A stretch of DNA of 64,000 bases from Streptomyces griseoruber (GTDB taxonomy: Bacteria; Actinomycetota; Actinomycetes; Streptomycetales; Streptomycetaceae), in assembly GCF_001514205.1 (NCBI RefSeq), contig NZ_KQ948773.1:134016-198015 (forward strand). The letters are read 5' to 3'. A model generated the notes under the pieces. The model ran no database searches, was not told the origin of the DNA, and saw only the letters and a list, made by a program, of their open reading frames with translations. The position numbers were made by a program, and so were the translations under genes. Below are positions 40,889 through 50,072 of this stretch, one piece after another; the stretch's first letter is position 1, and the number at the start of each line of letters is the position of its first letter.

Positions 40889-41627
40889 GCCGGTTCCAAC
40901 TCTCCAGAAGGGGCGCGAGCTTCCCGAACGCCGTCGTCAGAGCGGCCAGCGCCTCGCCGATGCGCCAGGCCGCGCGGTCGCGGGGGCCCACGGGGTTGGA
41001 GACCGCGCGGATCTCCAGGACGGGGGTGCCGTGCGCGCCGGCCGCCTCGGCGACCCCGAAACCCTCCATGGCCTCGGCCAGCGCCTCGGGGTGGCGTACA
41101 CGCAGGGCCGCGGCGCGGGCGGCGGTGCCGGTGACCGTGGAGACGGTCAGGATCTCGCCCCTGCGGGCCCCGGCGGCGGCCCCGGCGGCCCGTACGAGTG
41201 AGTCCGGCGGACGGTGGGTGACGGTGCCGAAGCCCAGCTCGGTGACCGGTAGGAAGCCCTCCGCGCTCTCCGCCCCCAGGTCGGCGACGGTGATCCGGTC
41301 CGCGACCACCAGCGAGCCGACGGGCGCCTCGGGCAGGAAGCCACCGGCGATACCGGCCGAGACGACCAGGGCGTACGGCTCACCGGTCAGTGTCGCGGCG
41401 GTCAGCGCGGCGGAGACGGACGCGGCGGCGAGGGCCGGGCCGACACCGGCGGCGAGGAGGTCGTACGACCCGCCGGTGCGGCGGAGCTCCACCCCGGGCA
41501 GGGACACCGGCCGGCCGGGCTCCGGAAACGCCCGTGCCACCGCGTCCCGTTCTGCGGGGACCGCGGTGGCCACGAGGATGCGGGCGGAGGACGTGGCTAG
41601 TCGTCCTTCTTCAGCTTGAACGACCAC
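40878..41627 (-). CDS. mqnB: Futalosine hydrolase
   Basis: MqnB cleaves hypoxanthine from futalosine in menaquinone synthesis. The nucleoside-phosphorylase-like fold is seen in ILVATAVPAERDAVARAF, VVSAGIAGGFLPEAPVG, and EAMEGFGVAEAAGAHG with its ribose-contacting Met-Glu. The start is uncertain. GTG 41627 gives 249 residues and keeps the first strand, but overlaps the upstream lipoprotein gene by 31 bp. GTG 41573 avoids overlap but cuts that strand. Neither has a clear ribosome site, so coupling to the upstream gene is likely. Confidence 0.88.
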   Translation of the reverse strand: MVVQAEEGRLATSSARILVATAVPAERDAVARAFPEPGRPVSLPGVELRRTGGSYDLLAAGVGPALAAASVSAALTAATLTGEPYALVVSAGIAGGFLPEAPVGSLVVADRITVADLGAESAEGFLPVTELGFGTVTHRPPDSLVRAAGAAAGARRGEILTVSTVTGTAARAAALRVRHPEALAEAMEGFGVAEAAGAHGTPVLEIRAVSNPVGPRDRAAWRIGEALAALTTAFGKLAPLLESWNRHDQ

Positions 41628-42082
41628 AGACCGGTCGCGGTCTGGCTGTCCTTCTTGCCGTCGCCGGCCTTGATGGTGACGAGCGTCGAGTTGCCCTGGG
41701 CGCCGTACTGGGCGTTGAAGAACACGCTGCCCGGGATGGTGCGGTACGTCTTGTCGCTGTCCTCGGTGAGCGGCTGACCGTTCATCAGGATGGTCCAGCG
41801 CTTGTCCGCGACGTCGGGGTCGACCCCGAAACGGACCGTCTCGTCCGGGTCCACGTCGATGGACTTGATGTCCTTGTCGGCCAGGCACTTCGTCAGGGCG
41901 GCGGCGTTCAGGGCCTCGCCCTCGCCGCCGCAGGTGGCCTCGGAGCTGACCGAGGCGCGTCCGACGGTGATCGTGGACAGCGGCGTCGGCTTGTCACAGG
42001 CCGACAGGACGAGCAGTCCGGCGGAAACGGCGCCGGCGGTGGCGACGGCGCGGCGTCGCTTGGCGGAGTGCAGCGTGGTCAT
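41597..42082 (-). CDS. DUF2771 lipoprotein
   Basis: The 161-residue protein has a lipoprotein signal ending LVLSAC. It matches DUF2771, with two further Cys (EATCGGEGE, LTKCLADK) that may form a disulfide, and a beta-rich C-terminus (TATGLWSFKLKKDD). It is anchored outside the membrane; function unknown. It lies upstream of mqnB and is probably co-transcribed with the futalosine genes. Confidence 0.8.
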   Translation of the reverse strand: MTTLHSAKRRRAVATAGAVSAGLLVLSACDKPTPLSTITVGRASVSSEATCGGEGEALNAAALTKCLADKDIKSIDVDPDETVRFGVDPDVADKRWTILMNGQPLTEDSDKTYRTIPGSVFFNAQYGAQGNSTLVTIKAGDGKKDSQTATGLWSFKLKKDD

Positions 42083-42144
42083 GGGGCGAAGGCTATCGGG
42101 CGGGTGCGGCGGTCTCTTTATGTGGGGGGCCATGCCGCTGTGTG

Positions 42145-43578
42145 TTACGCCACGCGGCCCTTCGACGCCCCTCCGTGACGGGCCGAGCCGATCAGACCAC
42201 GCACCGTCGTCAGCCAGCCGATCGCGAGGACACCGGCGGCCACGCACAGGCCCAGCGGGCCGTTGAGCGGCATCACGATGCCGATGGCGCCGCCCAGCAC
42301 CCACGCCATCTGGAGCATGGTCTCCGAGCGGGCGAACGCCGAGGTGCGCACCAGCTCCGGCACGTCCCGCTGGATCAGCGCGTCCAGCGACAGCTTCGCC
42401 AGCGCCAGACAGAACCCGGCCGTCGCCGTCAGACACGCCACCAGGAACGCGCCGAAGAAGACCGCCGCGGTGATCGCCGCGCCCAGGACCACCGCGAGGA
42501 CCGTCACGATGATGATCTCCGGCGCCCGGGCCCGCAGCCACGCCCCCACCGCCGTACCGAGCGCGTTGCCCACGCCCGCCGCGACCGCCACCATGCCCAG
42601 CGACACGGCCGCGCTGGACCCCGTCAGCGGGTGCTCGCGCAGCAGGAAGGCGAGGAAGAAGGTCAGGAAGCCGGACAGCCAGCGCAGCGCCGCGTTCGCG
42701 CCGAGGGCGTGGGTGACCGCGATCCCTACGGTCCGCAGGCCGGGGCGCTTGACCGGCTGCCGGTGCGGGCCGTGCAGATGCTCCTCGTCGGCCGCGAGCA
42801 GCGCGATGTCCTCGCCCTTCGCCGAGTCCACCTTCGGCGGCAGTGAGAACGACAGGAACGTACCCGCCATGAAGATCACGAAGGCGCCGTAGAGCGGCCA
42901 GCGCTCCCCGATCGCGTGCAGCCCGGCCCCCACGGGGGCCGCCACACCGGTGGCGAGGAGCCCGCCGAGGGTGACGCGCGAGTTCGCCTTCACCAGGGAG
43001 AAACGCGGTGGGAGGAGGCGGGGGACCACGGCGCTGCGGACCACGCCGTACGCCTTCGACGCGACCAGCACGCCCAGCGCCGCCGGATACAGCTCCAGGC
43101 TGCCGGTGGAGACCGCCCCGGCGATGATCAGCGCCAGCAGGGCCCGGGCGAGCATCGCGCCGGCCATCGCCGCCCGGCGGCCGTGCGGCAGCTTGTCCAG
43201 GAGCGGGCCGATCACGGGGGCGAGGACCGTGAAGGGTGCCATGGTGATGGCGAGGTACAGCGCCACCCGGCCCCGGGCCTCGTCCGTCGGCACCGAGAAG
43301 AAGACGGTGGAGGCGAGCGCGACGGTGATCATCACGTCCCCCGCGCCGTTCACCGCGTGCAGCTCGATCAGCTTGCCGAGGCCGGACTCCCCGGCACCGT
43401 GCGCGTGCGTGGCCTTCCTGATGCCGCGGGCCGTGCCGGTGAACGGAAAATGCAGGGCACGGCCGACCGCGCGGACGGACCCGCCGATCCGGCCCGAACC
43501 GCCGATCCGGCCCTTTCCCTTCGATCCCCTCGTCCCACCGGTCCCGGTGGCACCGGGGGATGCTTTCGCGGCTGCCAC
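42145..43578 (-). CDS. MFS transporter
   Basis: This 477-residue protein has about 12 membrane segments after a 70-residue Gly/Lys/Arg-rich cytoplasmic N-terminus. Motifs include VIGPLLDKLPHGRRAAM in the loop between helices 2 and 3. An exporter role is likely with unknown substrate; the basic N-terminal tail is unusual for the family and suggests that an internal start could be used. GTG 43578 is the assigned start. Confidence 0.8.
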   Translation of the reverse strand: MAAAKASPGATGTGGTRGSKGKGRIGGSGRIGGSVRAVGRALHFPFTGTARGIRKATHAHGAGESGLGKLIELHAVNGAGDVMITVALASTVFFSVPTDEARGRVALYLAITMAPFTVLAPVIGPLLDKLPHGRRAAMAGAMLARALLALIIAGAVSTGSLELYPAALGVLVASKAYGVVRSAVVPRLLPPRFSLVKANSRVTLGGLLATGVAAPVGAGLHAIGERWPLYGAFVIFMAGTFLSFSLPPKVDSAKGEDIALLAADEEHLHGPHRQPVKRPGLRTVGIAVTHALGANAALRWLSGFLTFFLAFLLREHPLTGSSAAVSLGMVAVAAGVGNALGTAVGAWLRARAPEIIIVTVLAVVLGAAITAAVFFGAFLVACLTATAGFCLALAKLSLDALIQRDVPELVRTSAFARSETMLQMAWVLGGAIGIVMPLNGPLGLCVAAGVLAIGWLTTVRGLIGSARHGGASKGRVA

Positions 43579-43891
43579 TCCGTCATAGTGCCCCGAGAAA
43601 GGCCCGCGTAGTGCGGTTACCGCGCGGATGGCGGGGGTCCGGTACGGTCCGGCACGGGGAAACGTCCCGTCGGTGTAGGCCGAACGTCGCGGAACAGGTA
43701 GCGTGCGTAGCGCGCCGTGGCGATCGTTCTCGGCCGCGCGCCTCCCCGGCATCCAGCAGAATGGATGACAGCAGGTGCGCCCGAGCGCGATCGGGCGCGG
43801 ACGTCGACGCGGCCCTTCGGTCCGCTCCGTCCGCACCCGCCGCCTTCAGGCCGGCGCACCCGAGAGACGGCGTAGGAGAGAAGCGATACCT
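43579..43891. other. 313-bp divergent gap between MFS and DUF3027 genes
   Basis: Both flanking genes read outward, so promoters for each must lie here. I see no clear operator, hairpin or small gene and name no specific site. Confidence 0.4.
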
Positions 43892-44818
43892 GTGAGCGCA
43901 GCGACCACGCGAAGCCGCACCCCCGACCGCCTGTGCGCCGAGGCCGTCGACCTCGCCCGCGCCGCAGCCGAGGAGGCCGCCGCGCCCGGCGTGGTCGGCG
44001 AGCACGTAGGCCTGCTCTCCGAGGGTGACCGGGTCGTCACGCACTACTTCGAGTGCAAGGAGCTCGGCTACCGGGGCTGGCGCTGGGCGGCCACCGTGGC
44101 CCGCGCCTCCCGCGCCAAGATCGTCACCCTCGACGAGGTCGTCCTGCTGCCCGGCCCGGACGCCGTCCTCGCCCCCGAGTGGGTCCCCTGGAGCGAGCGC
44201 CTGCGCCCCGGCGACATGGGCCCCGGCGACCTCCTGCCCACCGACGCCGAGGACCTGCGGCTGGAGCCCGGGTACTCCGGCGAGGACGAGCCGACGCCGA
44301 ACGCCCCCGTCTCGCACGAGATGGCCGAACTGGTCGAGGCCGAGGACGCCGAGGTGACCGCGGCCCCGCCGACCGACCTGCCCACGGTCCCGGCGCGCGG
44401 CTCGATCTCCGCGGTCGCCGAGGAACTGGGCCTGCGCCGCGCCCGGGTCCTGTCCCGCTACGGCCTGCACACCGCCGCCGACCGCTGGGAGGAGTCCTTC
44501 GGCGCCAAGACGCCCATGGCCCAGGCGGCCCCCGCGACCTGCGTCAGCTGCGGCTTCCTCAGCCCCATCGGCGGCTCCCTCGGCCAGGCCTTCGGCGTCT
44601 GCGCCAACGAGTTCTCCCCGGCGGACGGCCGGGTCGTGTCCCTGGCGTACGGCTGTGGTGGCCACTCCGAGGCCGCGGTCATGCCGAAGCCCCCGCAGCC
44701 GCCCGCGCCGGTGATCGACGAGACCAGGGTGGACCCCTTCCCGCTCCGCCCGGCGGCGGACTCGGGCTCGGTCCCGGCCGTCACCGACGAGGCGACTGCG
44801 GAACTGGGGCACGCGTAG
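43892..44818 (+). CDS. DUF3027 protein
   Basis: The 308-residue actinobacterial protein matches DUF3027: VTHYFECKELGYRGWRWAAT, EWVPWSERLRPGDMGPGDLL, and a C-terminal motif with CVSCGF, GVCANEFSPADGRVV and GCGGHSEA. These Cys and His residues may bind zinc. Function unknown. GTG 43892 follows a GGAGAG sequence. The gene ends just before the G-rich heptamer array. Confidence 0.85.
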   Translation: MSAATTRSRTPDRLCAEAVDLARAAAEEAAAPGVVGEHVGLLSEGDRVVTHYFECKELGYRGWRWAATVARASRAKIVTLDEVVLLPGPDAVLAPEWVPWSERLRPGDMGPGDLLPTDAEDLRLEPGYSGEDEPTPNAPVSHEMAELVEAEDAEVTAAPPTDLPTVPARGSISAVAEELGLRRARVLSRYGLHTAADRWEESFGAKTPMAQAAPATCVSCGFLSPIGGSLGQAFGVCANEFSPADGRVVSLAYGCGGHSEAAVMPKPPQPPAPVIDETRVDPFPLRPAADSGSVPAVTDEATAELGHA

Positions 44819-44841
44819 GCCTTCGGCCGACCGGGGAACTT

Positions 44842-45390
44842 GGGAGCCGGACCGGGCGCCGGGCGCCGGGTACTGGGCGCCGGGGAGCGGAAGCCGGGCA
44901 TCGGGTACTGGGAGCCGGGAGCCGGGAGCCGGGCGCCGGGTACTGGGAGCCGGGGAACGGGAGCCGGGCATCGGGTACTGGGAGCCGGGAGCCGGGAGCC
45001 GGGCGCCGGGTACTGGGAGCCGGGGAACGGGAGCCGGGCATCGGGTACTGGGAGCCGGGAGCCGGGAGTCGGGAGCCGGGCATCGGGCATCGGGAGCCGG
45101 GTACTGGGCGCCGGGGAACGGAAGCCGGGCGCCGGCAGTCGGGAGCCGGGCGTCGGGTACCAGGAGCCGGGGAGCGGGGAGCGGGGCGCCGGGGAGCCGG
45201 GCGCCGGGCATCGGGCGCCGGGCGCCGGGTACTGGGTGCCGGGGAGCCGGGAGCCGGGCATCGGGTACTGGGAGCCGGGGAGCGGAAGCCGGGCGCCGGG
45301 AGTCGGGAGCTTGGGCGCCGGGTACCGGGAGCCGGGGAGCCGGGTACCGGAAGCCGGGGAGCGGGGCGCCGGGAGCCGGGGAGCGGGGAG
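44842..45390 (+). repeat. G-rich heptanucleotide tandem array with 70-bp higher-order repeat
   Basis: About 78 units of GGGNNNN run almost without break; common units are GGGAGCC, GGGCGCC, GGGTACT, GGGCATC and GGGGAAC. A block of ten units (70 bp) repeats exactly at 44896-44965 and 44966-45035, and a third copy starts at 45036 and decays. With a GGG tract every seven bases and four-base loops, the plus strand could form many consecutive G-quadruplexes. Both strands are open in several frames as a by-product of the repeat. Confidence 0.92.
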
Positions 45391-45490
45391 GCGCCTTCTT
45401 CGGTCGGACCCCCGCTGCTCCGTCCGGGCGGCGGCCATCGCGGGCCACGGTGCGCGATACCTTCTCCTCACGCCGACGAGGAGAGTGAAC

Positions 45491-48400
45491 GTGAGCAAGT
45501 TCGTGCGGCCGGCACCCGAGGGCGCTGATCCCTTCGGCACGGCCCGCCTGCGCCGCGGCGTCCTGGACGCCTGGGCCACCAGTCCCGCCCGTTTCCGTGA
45601 GGACGCCAACGCCGAGGAGGACCTCGTCCTCGGCGGCTACCGTGACCGTCTCGTCGTGGAGCTCGCCCAGAACGCCGCCGACGCGGCCGCCCGCGCCGGG
45701 GTGCCCGGCCGGCTGCGGCTCACCCTCCGCGACGGCGTCCTCGTCGCCGCCAACACCGGCGCCCCCCTGGACGCGGCCGGTGTCGAGTCCCTCGCCACCC
45801 TGCGCGCCTCCGCCAAGCGCGACGCGCAGCAGGTGTCCGTGGGCCGCTTCGGCGTTGGCTTCGCCGCCGTCCTCTCCGTCACCGACGAGCCCGCCGTCGT
45901 CGGCCGCCACGGCGGCGTGCGCTGGGACCTCGCCGAGGCCCGCGAGCTGGCCGCCGACACCGCCCGCCACAGCCCCGGCCTCGGCGACGAGCTGCGCCGC
46001 CGCGACGGACACGTCCCCCTCCTGCGCCTCCCCTTCGCCGCCCAGGGCACCGCCCCGGACCCCTACGACACCGCCGTCATCCTCCCGCTGCGCGACGCGG
46101 CCGCCGCCGACCTCGCCGAACGCCTCCTCGCCGCCGTCGACGACGCCCTCCTCCTCGCCCTGCCGGGCCTGGCGGAGGTCGTGATCGAGACCGGCGCCGA
46201 CACACCCCGCACCCTGCGCCGCTCCGGCGACGGCGCCCTCACCGTCGTGGAGGACTCACGCGAGGGCGCCACCCGCTGGCGCACGGCCGCCGCGCACGGG
46301 CCCCTCACACCCGAGCTGCTCGCCGACCGCCCCGTCGAGGAGCGGCAGCGGGCGCACTGGTCGGTCACCTGGGCCGTCCCCGTGGACGAGCAGGACGCCC
46401 CCGTCCGGCCCCGCACCAGCCCCGTCGTGCACGCCCCCACCCCCAGCGACGAACCGCTCGGCGTGCCCGCCCTGCTCATCGCGTCCTTCCCGCTGGACAC
46501 CACCCGCCGGCACGCGGCCCCCGGCCCGCTCACCGACCACCTGGTCGAGCGCGCGGCCGACGCCTACACCGAACTCCTCGCCGACTGGCGTCCGGTGACC
46601 CCCGGCATCATCGACCTGGTGCCCGGCCCGCTCGGCAAGGGCGAGCTGGACGGGGCGCTGCGCCGGGCGATCCTGGAGCGGCTGCCGCGCACCGCCTTCC
46701 TGCCGCCCGCCGTCCAGCCCGTCAAGGACGAGGACGACCTGCCCGAGGCGCTGCGCCCGCGGGACGCCGAGGTGGTCGAGGGCGCGGGCGCGGACACGGT
46801 ACGGGTCCTCGCCGAGGTCCTCCCGACCCTGCTGCCCGCCGGTCTGGAGCGGCGCGTCGAGCTGCGCACCCTCGGGGTCGCCCGGATCCCGCTCGCCGAC
46901 GCCGTCGACCGTCTCGCCGGGCTGGAGAAGGACCCGCACTGGTGGTACCGGCTCTACGACAGCCTCGCCGGCGTCGACCCGGACCGGCTCTCCGGACTGC
47001 CCGTGCCGCTGGCCGACGGCCGGACGACGATCGGTCCGCGCCAGGTCCTGCTGCCCGTCGCGGACGAGGCCGGGGCCGACCCGGAGGTCCTCGCCCGCCT
47101 CGGCCTGAAGGTCGCCCACGGGGACGCCGCGCACCCCCTGCTGGAGAAGCTCGGCGCCCTGCCCGCCACGCCCCGCGCGGTGCTCACCACCCCGCAGGTG
47201 CGGGCCGCGGTCGCCGCCTCCCTCGACGACGACGGCGGCGCCTGGGACGACCGGGACACGCCCGACGCCGAGGAACTCGCCGACACCGTCCTCACCCTCG
47301 TCCGCGCCGCGGCCCTCGAACCGGGCGACGAGCCCTGGCTGGGCGCCCTCGCCCTGCCCGACGAGGACGGCGAACTCGTCCCGGCGGGCGAACTCGTCCT
47401 GCCGGGAAGCCCGTTCGCCTCCGTCATCCGTGAGGACGAACTCGCCTTCGTCGACGCCGAGTTGGTCGAGCGCTGGGGTGAGGGCCCGCTCGCCGCGGTC
47501 GGTGTCCTCGCCGACTTCGCGCTCGTCCGCGCCACCGACGTCGTCCTCGACCCCGACGAACTGGAGCCCCGCGAGGGCGACTTCGCCGAACCGGACGACG
47601 CGGGTCTGCTGGACGCGGTGGACGTCTGGTCCGAGGACATCCTCGACCGCTTCCCCGACTCACCGGTCCCGCCGGTGGCCACCGAACTCGTCGCCGTCCG
47701 CGACCTCGACCTGGTCGACGACGACCGCTGGCCCCAGGCCCTCGCCCTCCTCGCCCAGCCGCCGCTGCGCGACGCCCTCACCCAGCCCGTGCGGATCCTG
47801 CTGCCCGACGGCACCCACGAGGTCGTACGCCCCTACACGGCCTGGTGGCTGCGCGGCCACCCGGTCCTCGACGGCCGCCGACCCGCCGGTCTTCTGGCGG
47901 CGGGCGGCGACCCGCTCCTGCACGGCCTGTACGACGAGGCCGACGCGACCGGCTTCGACGACGAGCAGGTCCTGCGGGCGCTCGGTGTCCGGACGTCGCT
48001 GGCGGCGCTGCTCGACGAGCCGGGCGGCGCGGCCGAACTCCTCGACCGCCTGGCCGACCCCGACCGCCCCGTCGGCCCCGCCCAGCTGCACGGTCTCTAC
48101 GGCGCACTGGCCGACCTGGACCCCGAGCAGGTCACCCTCCCCGACGAGCTGCGGGCGGTCGTGGACGGCCGGGTGGAGGTCGTGGACGCCGCCGACGCGG
48201 TGGTCGTCGACTCGCCCGACCTCCTGCCCTTCACGGAGGGCGTCCCGCTCCTCCCGGTCCGCCCGTCCCGCGCCGCCGAACTGGCCGAACTGTTCCAGGT
48301 GAGGCGGCTGAGCGAGTCCGTGACCGGCCGGGTCGACTCCGAGGGCGCGGAGCACGACGTCCCGGAACCGGTCCGCGTCCTGCTCGGCCCCCGCACCCCG

Positions 48401-48616
48401 GACACCTACGTCGAACACGAGGAACTCGTCGTCGACGGCGTCGAGCTCGACTGGCGCCTCACCGACGACGGCGTCCTGCACGCCGCCACCCTGGAGGGCG
48501 TCGCCGCCGGCCTCGCCTGGGCCGCCGGCCAGTGGCCCCGCCGCTTCGAGGTGGCGGCCCTCCTGGAGGACCCGTCCCGGACGGGGGAGCTGGCCCGGGA
48601 CCGCTGGTTCGACTGA
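45491..48616 (+). CDS. Large Hsp90/sacsin-like GHKL ATPase-domain protein
   Basis: The 1041-residue protein has an N-terminal GHKL ATP-binding domain: N-box ELAQNAADAAARAG, GVLVAANTGAPLDAAGVESL and G-box SVGRFGVGFAAVL. A long, acidic, Leu-rich region follows with no domain I recognise. It resembles sacsin-N-terminal-type chaperone proteins of actinobacteria more than HtpG. GTG 45491 has GAGGAGA at 45478-45484. The frame stays open upstream through the heptamer array, but that part is repeat peptide and not expected to be translated. Confidence 0.85.
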   Translation: MSKFVRPAPEGADPFGTARLRRGVLDAWATSPARFREDANAEEDLVLGGYRDRLVVELAQNAADAAARAGVPGRLRLTLRDGVLVAANTGAPLDAAGVESLATLRASAKRDAQQVSVGRFGVGFAAVLSVTDEPAVVGRHGGVRWDLAEARELAADTARHSPGLGDELRRRDGHVPLLRLPFAAQGTAPDPYDTAVILPLRDAAAADLAERLLAAVDDALLLALPGLAEVVIETGADTPRTLRRSGDGALTVVEDSREGATRWRTAAAHGPLTPELLADRPVEERQRAHWSVTWAVPVDEQDAPVRPRTSPVVHAPTPSDEPLGVPALLIASFPLDTTRRHAAPGPLTDHLVERAADAYTELLADWRPVTPGIIDLVPGPLGKGELDGALRRAILERLPRTAFLPPAVQPVKDEDDLPEALRPRDAEVVEGAGADTVRVLAEVLPTLLPAGLERRVELRTLGVARIPLADAVDRLAGLEKDPHWWYRLYDSLAGVDPDRLSGLPVPLADGRTTIGPRQVLLPVADEAGADPEVLARLGLKVAHGDAAHPLLEKLGALPATPRAVLTTPQVRAAVAASLDDDGGAWDDRDTPDAEELADTVLTLVRAAALEPGDEPWLGALALPDEDGELVPAGELVLPGSPFASVIREDELAFVDAELVERWGEGPLAAVGVLADFALVRATDVVLDPDELEPREGDFAEPDDAGLLDAVDVWSEDILDRFPDSPVPPVATELVAVRDLDLVDDDRWPQALALLAQPPLRDALTQPVRILLPDGTHEVVRPYTAWWLRGHPVLDGRRPAGLLAAGGDPLLHGLYDEADATGFDDEQVLRALGVRTSLAALLDEPGGAAELLDRLADPDRPVGPAQLHGLYGALADLDPEQVTLPDELRAVVDGRVEVVDAADAVVVDSPDLLPFTEGVPLLPVRPSRAAELAELFQVRRLSESVTGRVDSEGAEHDVPEPVRVLLGPRTPDTYVEHEELVVDGVELDWRLTDDGVLHAATLEGVAAGLAWAAGQWPRRFEVAALLEDPSRTGELARDRWFD

Positions 48617-48625
48617 CGACATGAC

Positions 48626-48658
48626 AACAGGGGCCGTCCGGGCAGGACGGCCCCTGTT
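48626..48658 (+). terminator. Terminator of the Hsp90-like gene
   Basis: AACAGGGGCCGTCC (48626-48639) and GGACGGCCCCTGTT (48645-48658) form a perfect 14-bp stem with a five-base loop, nine bases past the stop codon. Confidence 0.85.
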
Positions 48659-48689
48659 CCGGGTCCCTTTTCGGGGCGTCGGAGACGAG

Positions 48690-48909
48690 CTGTCCCCGGA
48701 TGTGCGTACCCCTGCCGGCAGCGGTACTGCTCGGCCGGGTTCGGCCCGTTCTCCGCCTTCTCCTTCGCCTCGACGGCCGACCTGCGGGCCTCGTCGGCGT
48801 AGTGCGCCGCCGACGCCTCCGCGTCCTTGGCGTTTGGCGGCCTCAACGGCGTACCCCCGCGCCTTGGCCCCGCCGGCACGTCCATGTGGCCGAAGGTGTA
48901 GGCGGGCAC
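48690..48909 (-). pseudogene. Possible remnant of an Ala-rich helical (ALF-repeat-like) protein
   Basis: The minus strand contains NAKDAEASAAHYADEARRSA followed by VEAKEKAEN, the style of Streptomyces ALF-repeat or polymorphic-toxin helical regions. The rest of the frame looks unrelated and runs into the antisense of the Hsp90-like gene. With no good start or domain it is at most a fragment. It accounts for part of the 476-bp gap; the remainder (48910-49092) shows only the leader of the secreted-protein gene. Confidence 0.3.
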
Positions 48910-49092
48910 AGACGGGACGACGCGGGCCGGCGGAGGGGTCGTCAGAAAATCTTCCTCACTTCGTACAACTATTCACTTCCGCCGCGGATCTCACCTCATG
49001 AGCCAACAGGCTTCACCAACACGTGGGCCCTGTCCGAGACGAGCCGTAGGGATCGACCGCAGCCAGGGTCCTTTTTTTCACCGGGGGATTGC

Positions 49093-50031
49093 ATGCGCAT
49101 CCGTGCCACCGTGGCCGCCGTCACCGGCGCCCTGGCTCTCTCCGCTCTCGCCGTTCCGGCCGCGCAGGCCGCCGGCGGATCCTCGTACGGCAAGGACGAC
49201 GTCCAGAAGGCCGCCGCCGCAGCGCAGGCCGCCTCGGGCAAGACGGCCTTCACCGGGGCGACCGCCGACGCCGACGGTGTCCCGTACCCGCTGAACATCA
49301 CCTTCTCCGCCGTGAAGATCAACAACGGCAAGCCGATCGTCGCGGGCACCACCAACCGCGTGAGCGTGCCGGTGACGTACCAGGTCACGCACGACGCGGA
49401 CTTCGACGTCACCGCTCCGGACGTCTTCCTGGACGTCGAGATCTACCGCGGTACCTCCTACGACTCGCCGGTCAACCTGCTCTGGGGCGACGACTGGCCG
49501 ACCTGCACGGCGACCTCGTCCACCGTCGCCAGCTGCAAGGGGACCCTCGACGTCCGCCCCGGCCAGCAGCTGAACAACGTCGACGCCACCTCCTGGAAGG
49601 CCGGCGGCTACGTCATCGACTTCAACGACCAGCTGGGCGTCGACATCGACGACATCGACTGGTCCAAGGTCGGTTACGCCGAGCAGGACAACCTCGCCAC
49701 CACCAAGCTCCAGCGTTTCTCCAAGCTGACCGTCAACGCCTCCCCCGAGCCGGTGAAGAAGGGGAAGACCATCACCGTCACGGGCAAGCTGACCCGCGCC
49801 AACTGGGACGACAACAAGTACCACGGCTACACGGGCCAGCCGGTGAAGCTGCAGTTCCGCAAGAAGAACAGCTCCACCTACACCACCCTGAAGACCATCA
49901 AGACCAGCTCCACCGGCACCCTGAAGACCACGGTCAAGGCGTCGGCGGACGGCTACTTCCGCTACAGCTTCGCGGGCACCTCGACGACCCCGGCGGTCAA
50001 CGCCGCGGGTGACTTCGTCGACGTCAAGTGA
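49093..50031 (+). CDS. Secreted beta-rich protein, paralogue 1 of 3
   Basis: The 312-residue precursor has a signal peptide ending PAAQAA. The central region has a Cys pair (WPTCTATSSTVASCKG). The C-terminal module of about 100 residues (SPEPVKKGKTITVTGKLTRA to the VDVK end) resembles an immunoglobulin-like or calcium-binding-type sandwich. The same module ends the next two proteins. This copy has an extra insert of roughly 35 residues after the signal peptide. It is probably extracellular and structural or adhesive; no enzyme motif is seen. Confidence 0.85.
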   Translation: MRIRATVAAVTGALALSALAVPAAQAAGGSSYGKDDVQKAAAAAQAASGKTAFTGATADADGVPYPLNITFSAVKINNGKPIVAGTTNRVSVPVTYQVTHDADFDVTAPDVFLDVEIYRGTSYDSPVNLLWGDDWPTCTATSSTVASCKGTLDVRPGQQLNNVDATSWKAGGYVIDFNDQLGVDIDDIDWSKVGYAEQDNLATTKLQRFSKLTVNASPEPVKKGKTITVTGKLTRANWDDNKYHGYTGQPVKLQFRKKNSSTYTTLKTIKTSSTGTLKTTVKASADGYFRYSFAGTSTTPAVNAAGDFVDVK

Positions 50032-50072
50032 GCAACCCAGTCATTCTTACTTCTCTCCATCCGAGGAACAAC

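Noticed and set aside
44842..45390. CRISPR-like array
   Set aside because: Units are contiguous heptamers with no unique spacers, and no cas genes are present.
44457..45609. Minus-strand Pro-rich repetitive protein in the heptamer array
   Set aside because: Both strands of a stop-free heptamer repeat are open by construction; no ribosome site or non-repeat domain supports it.
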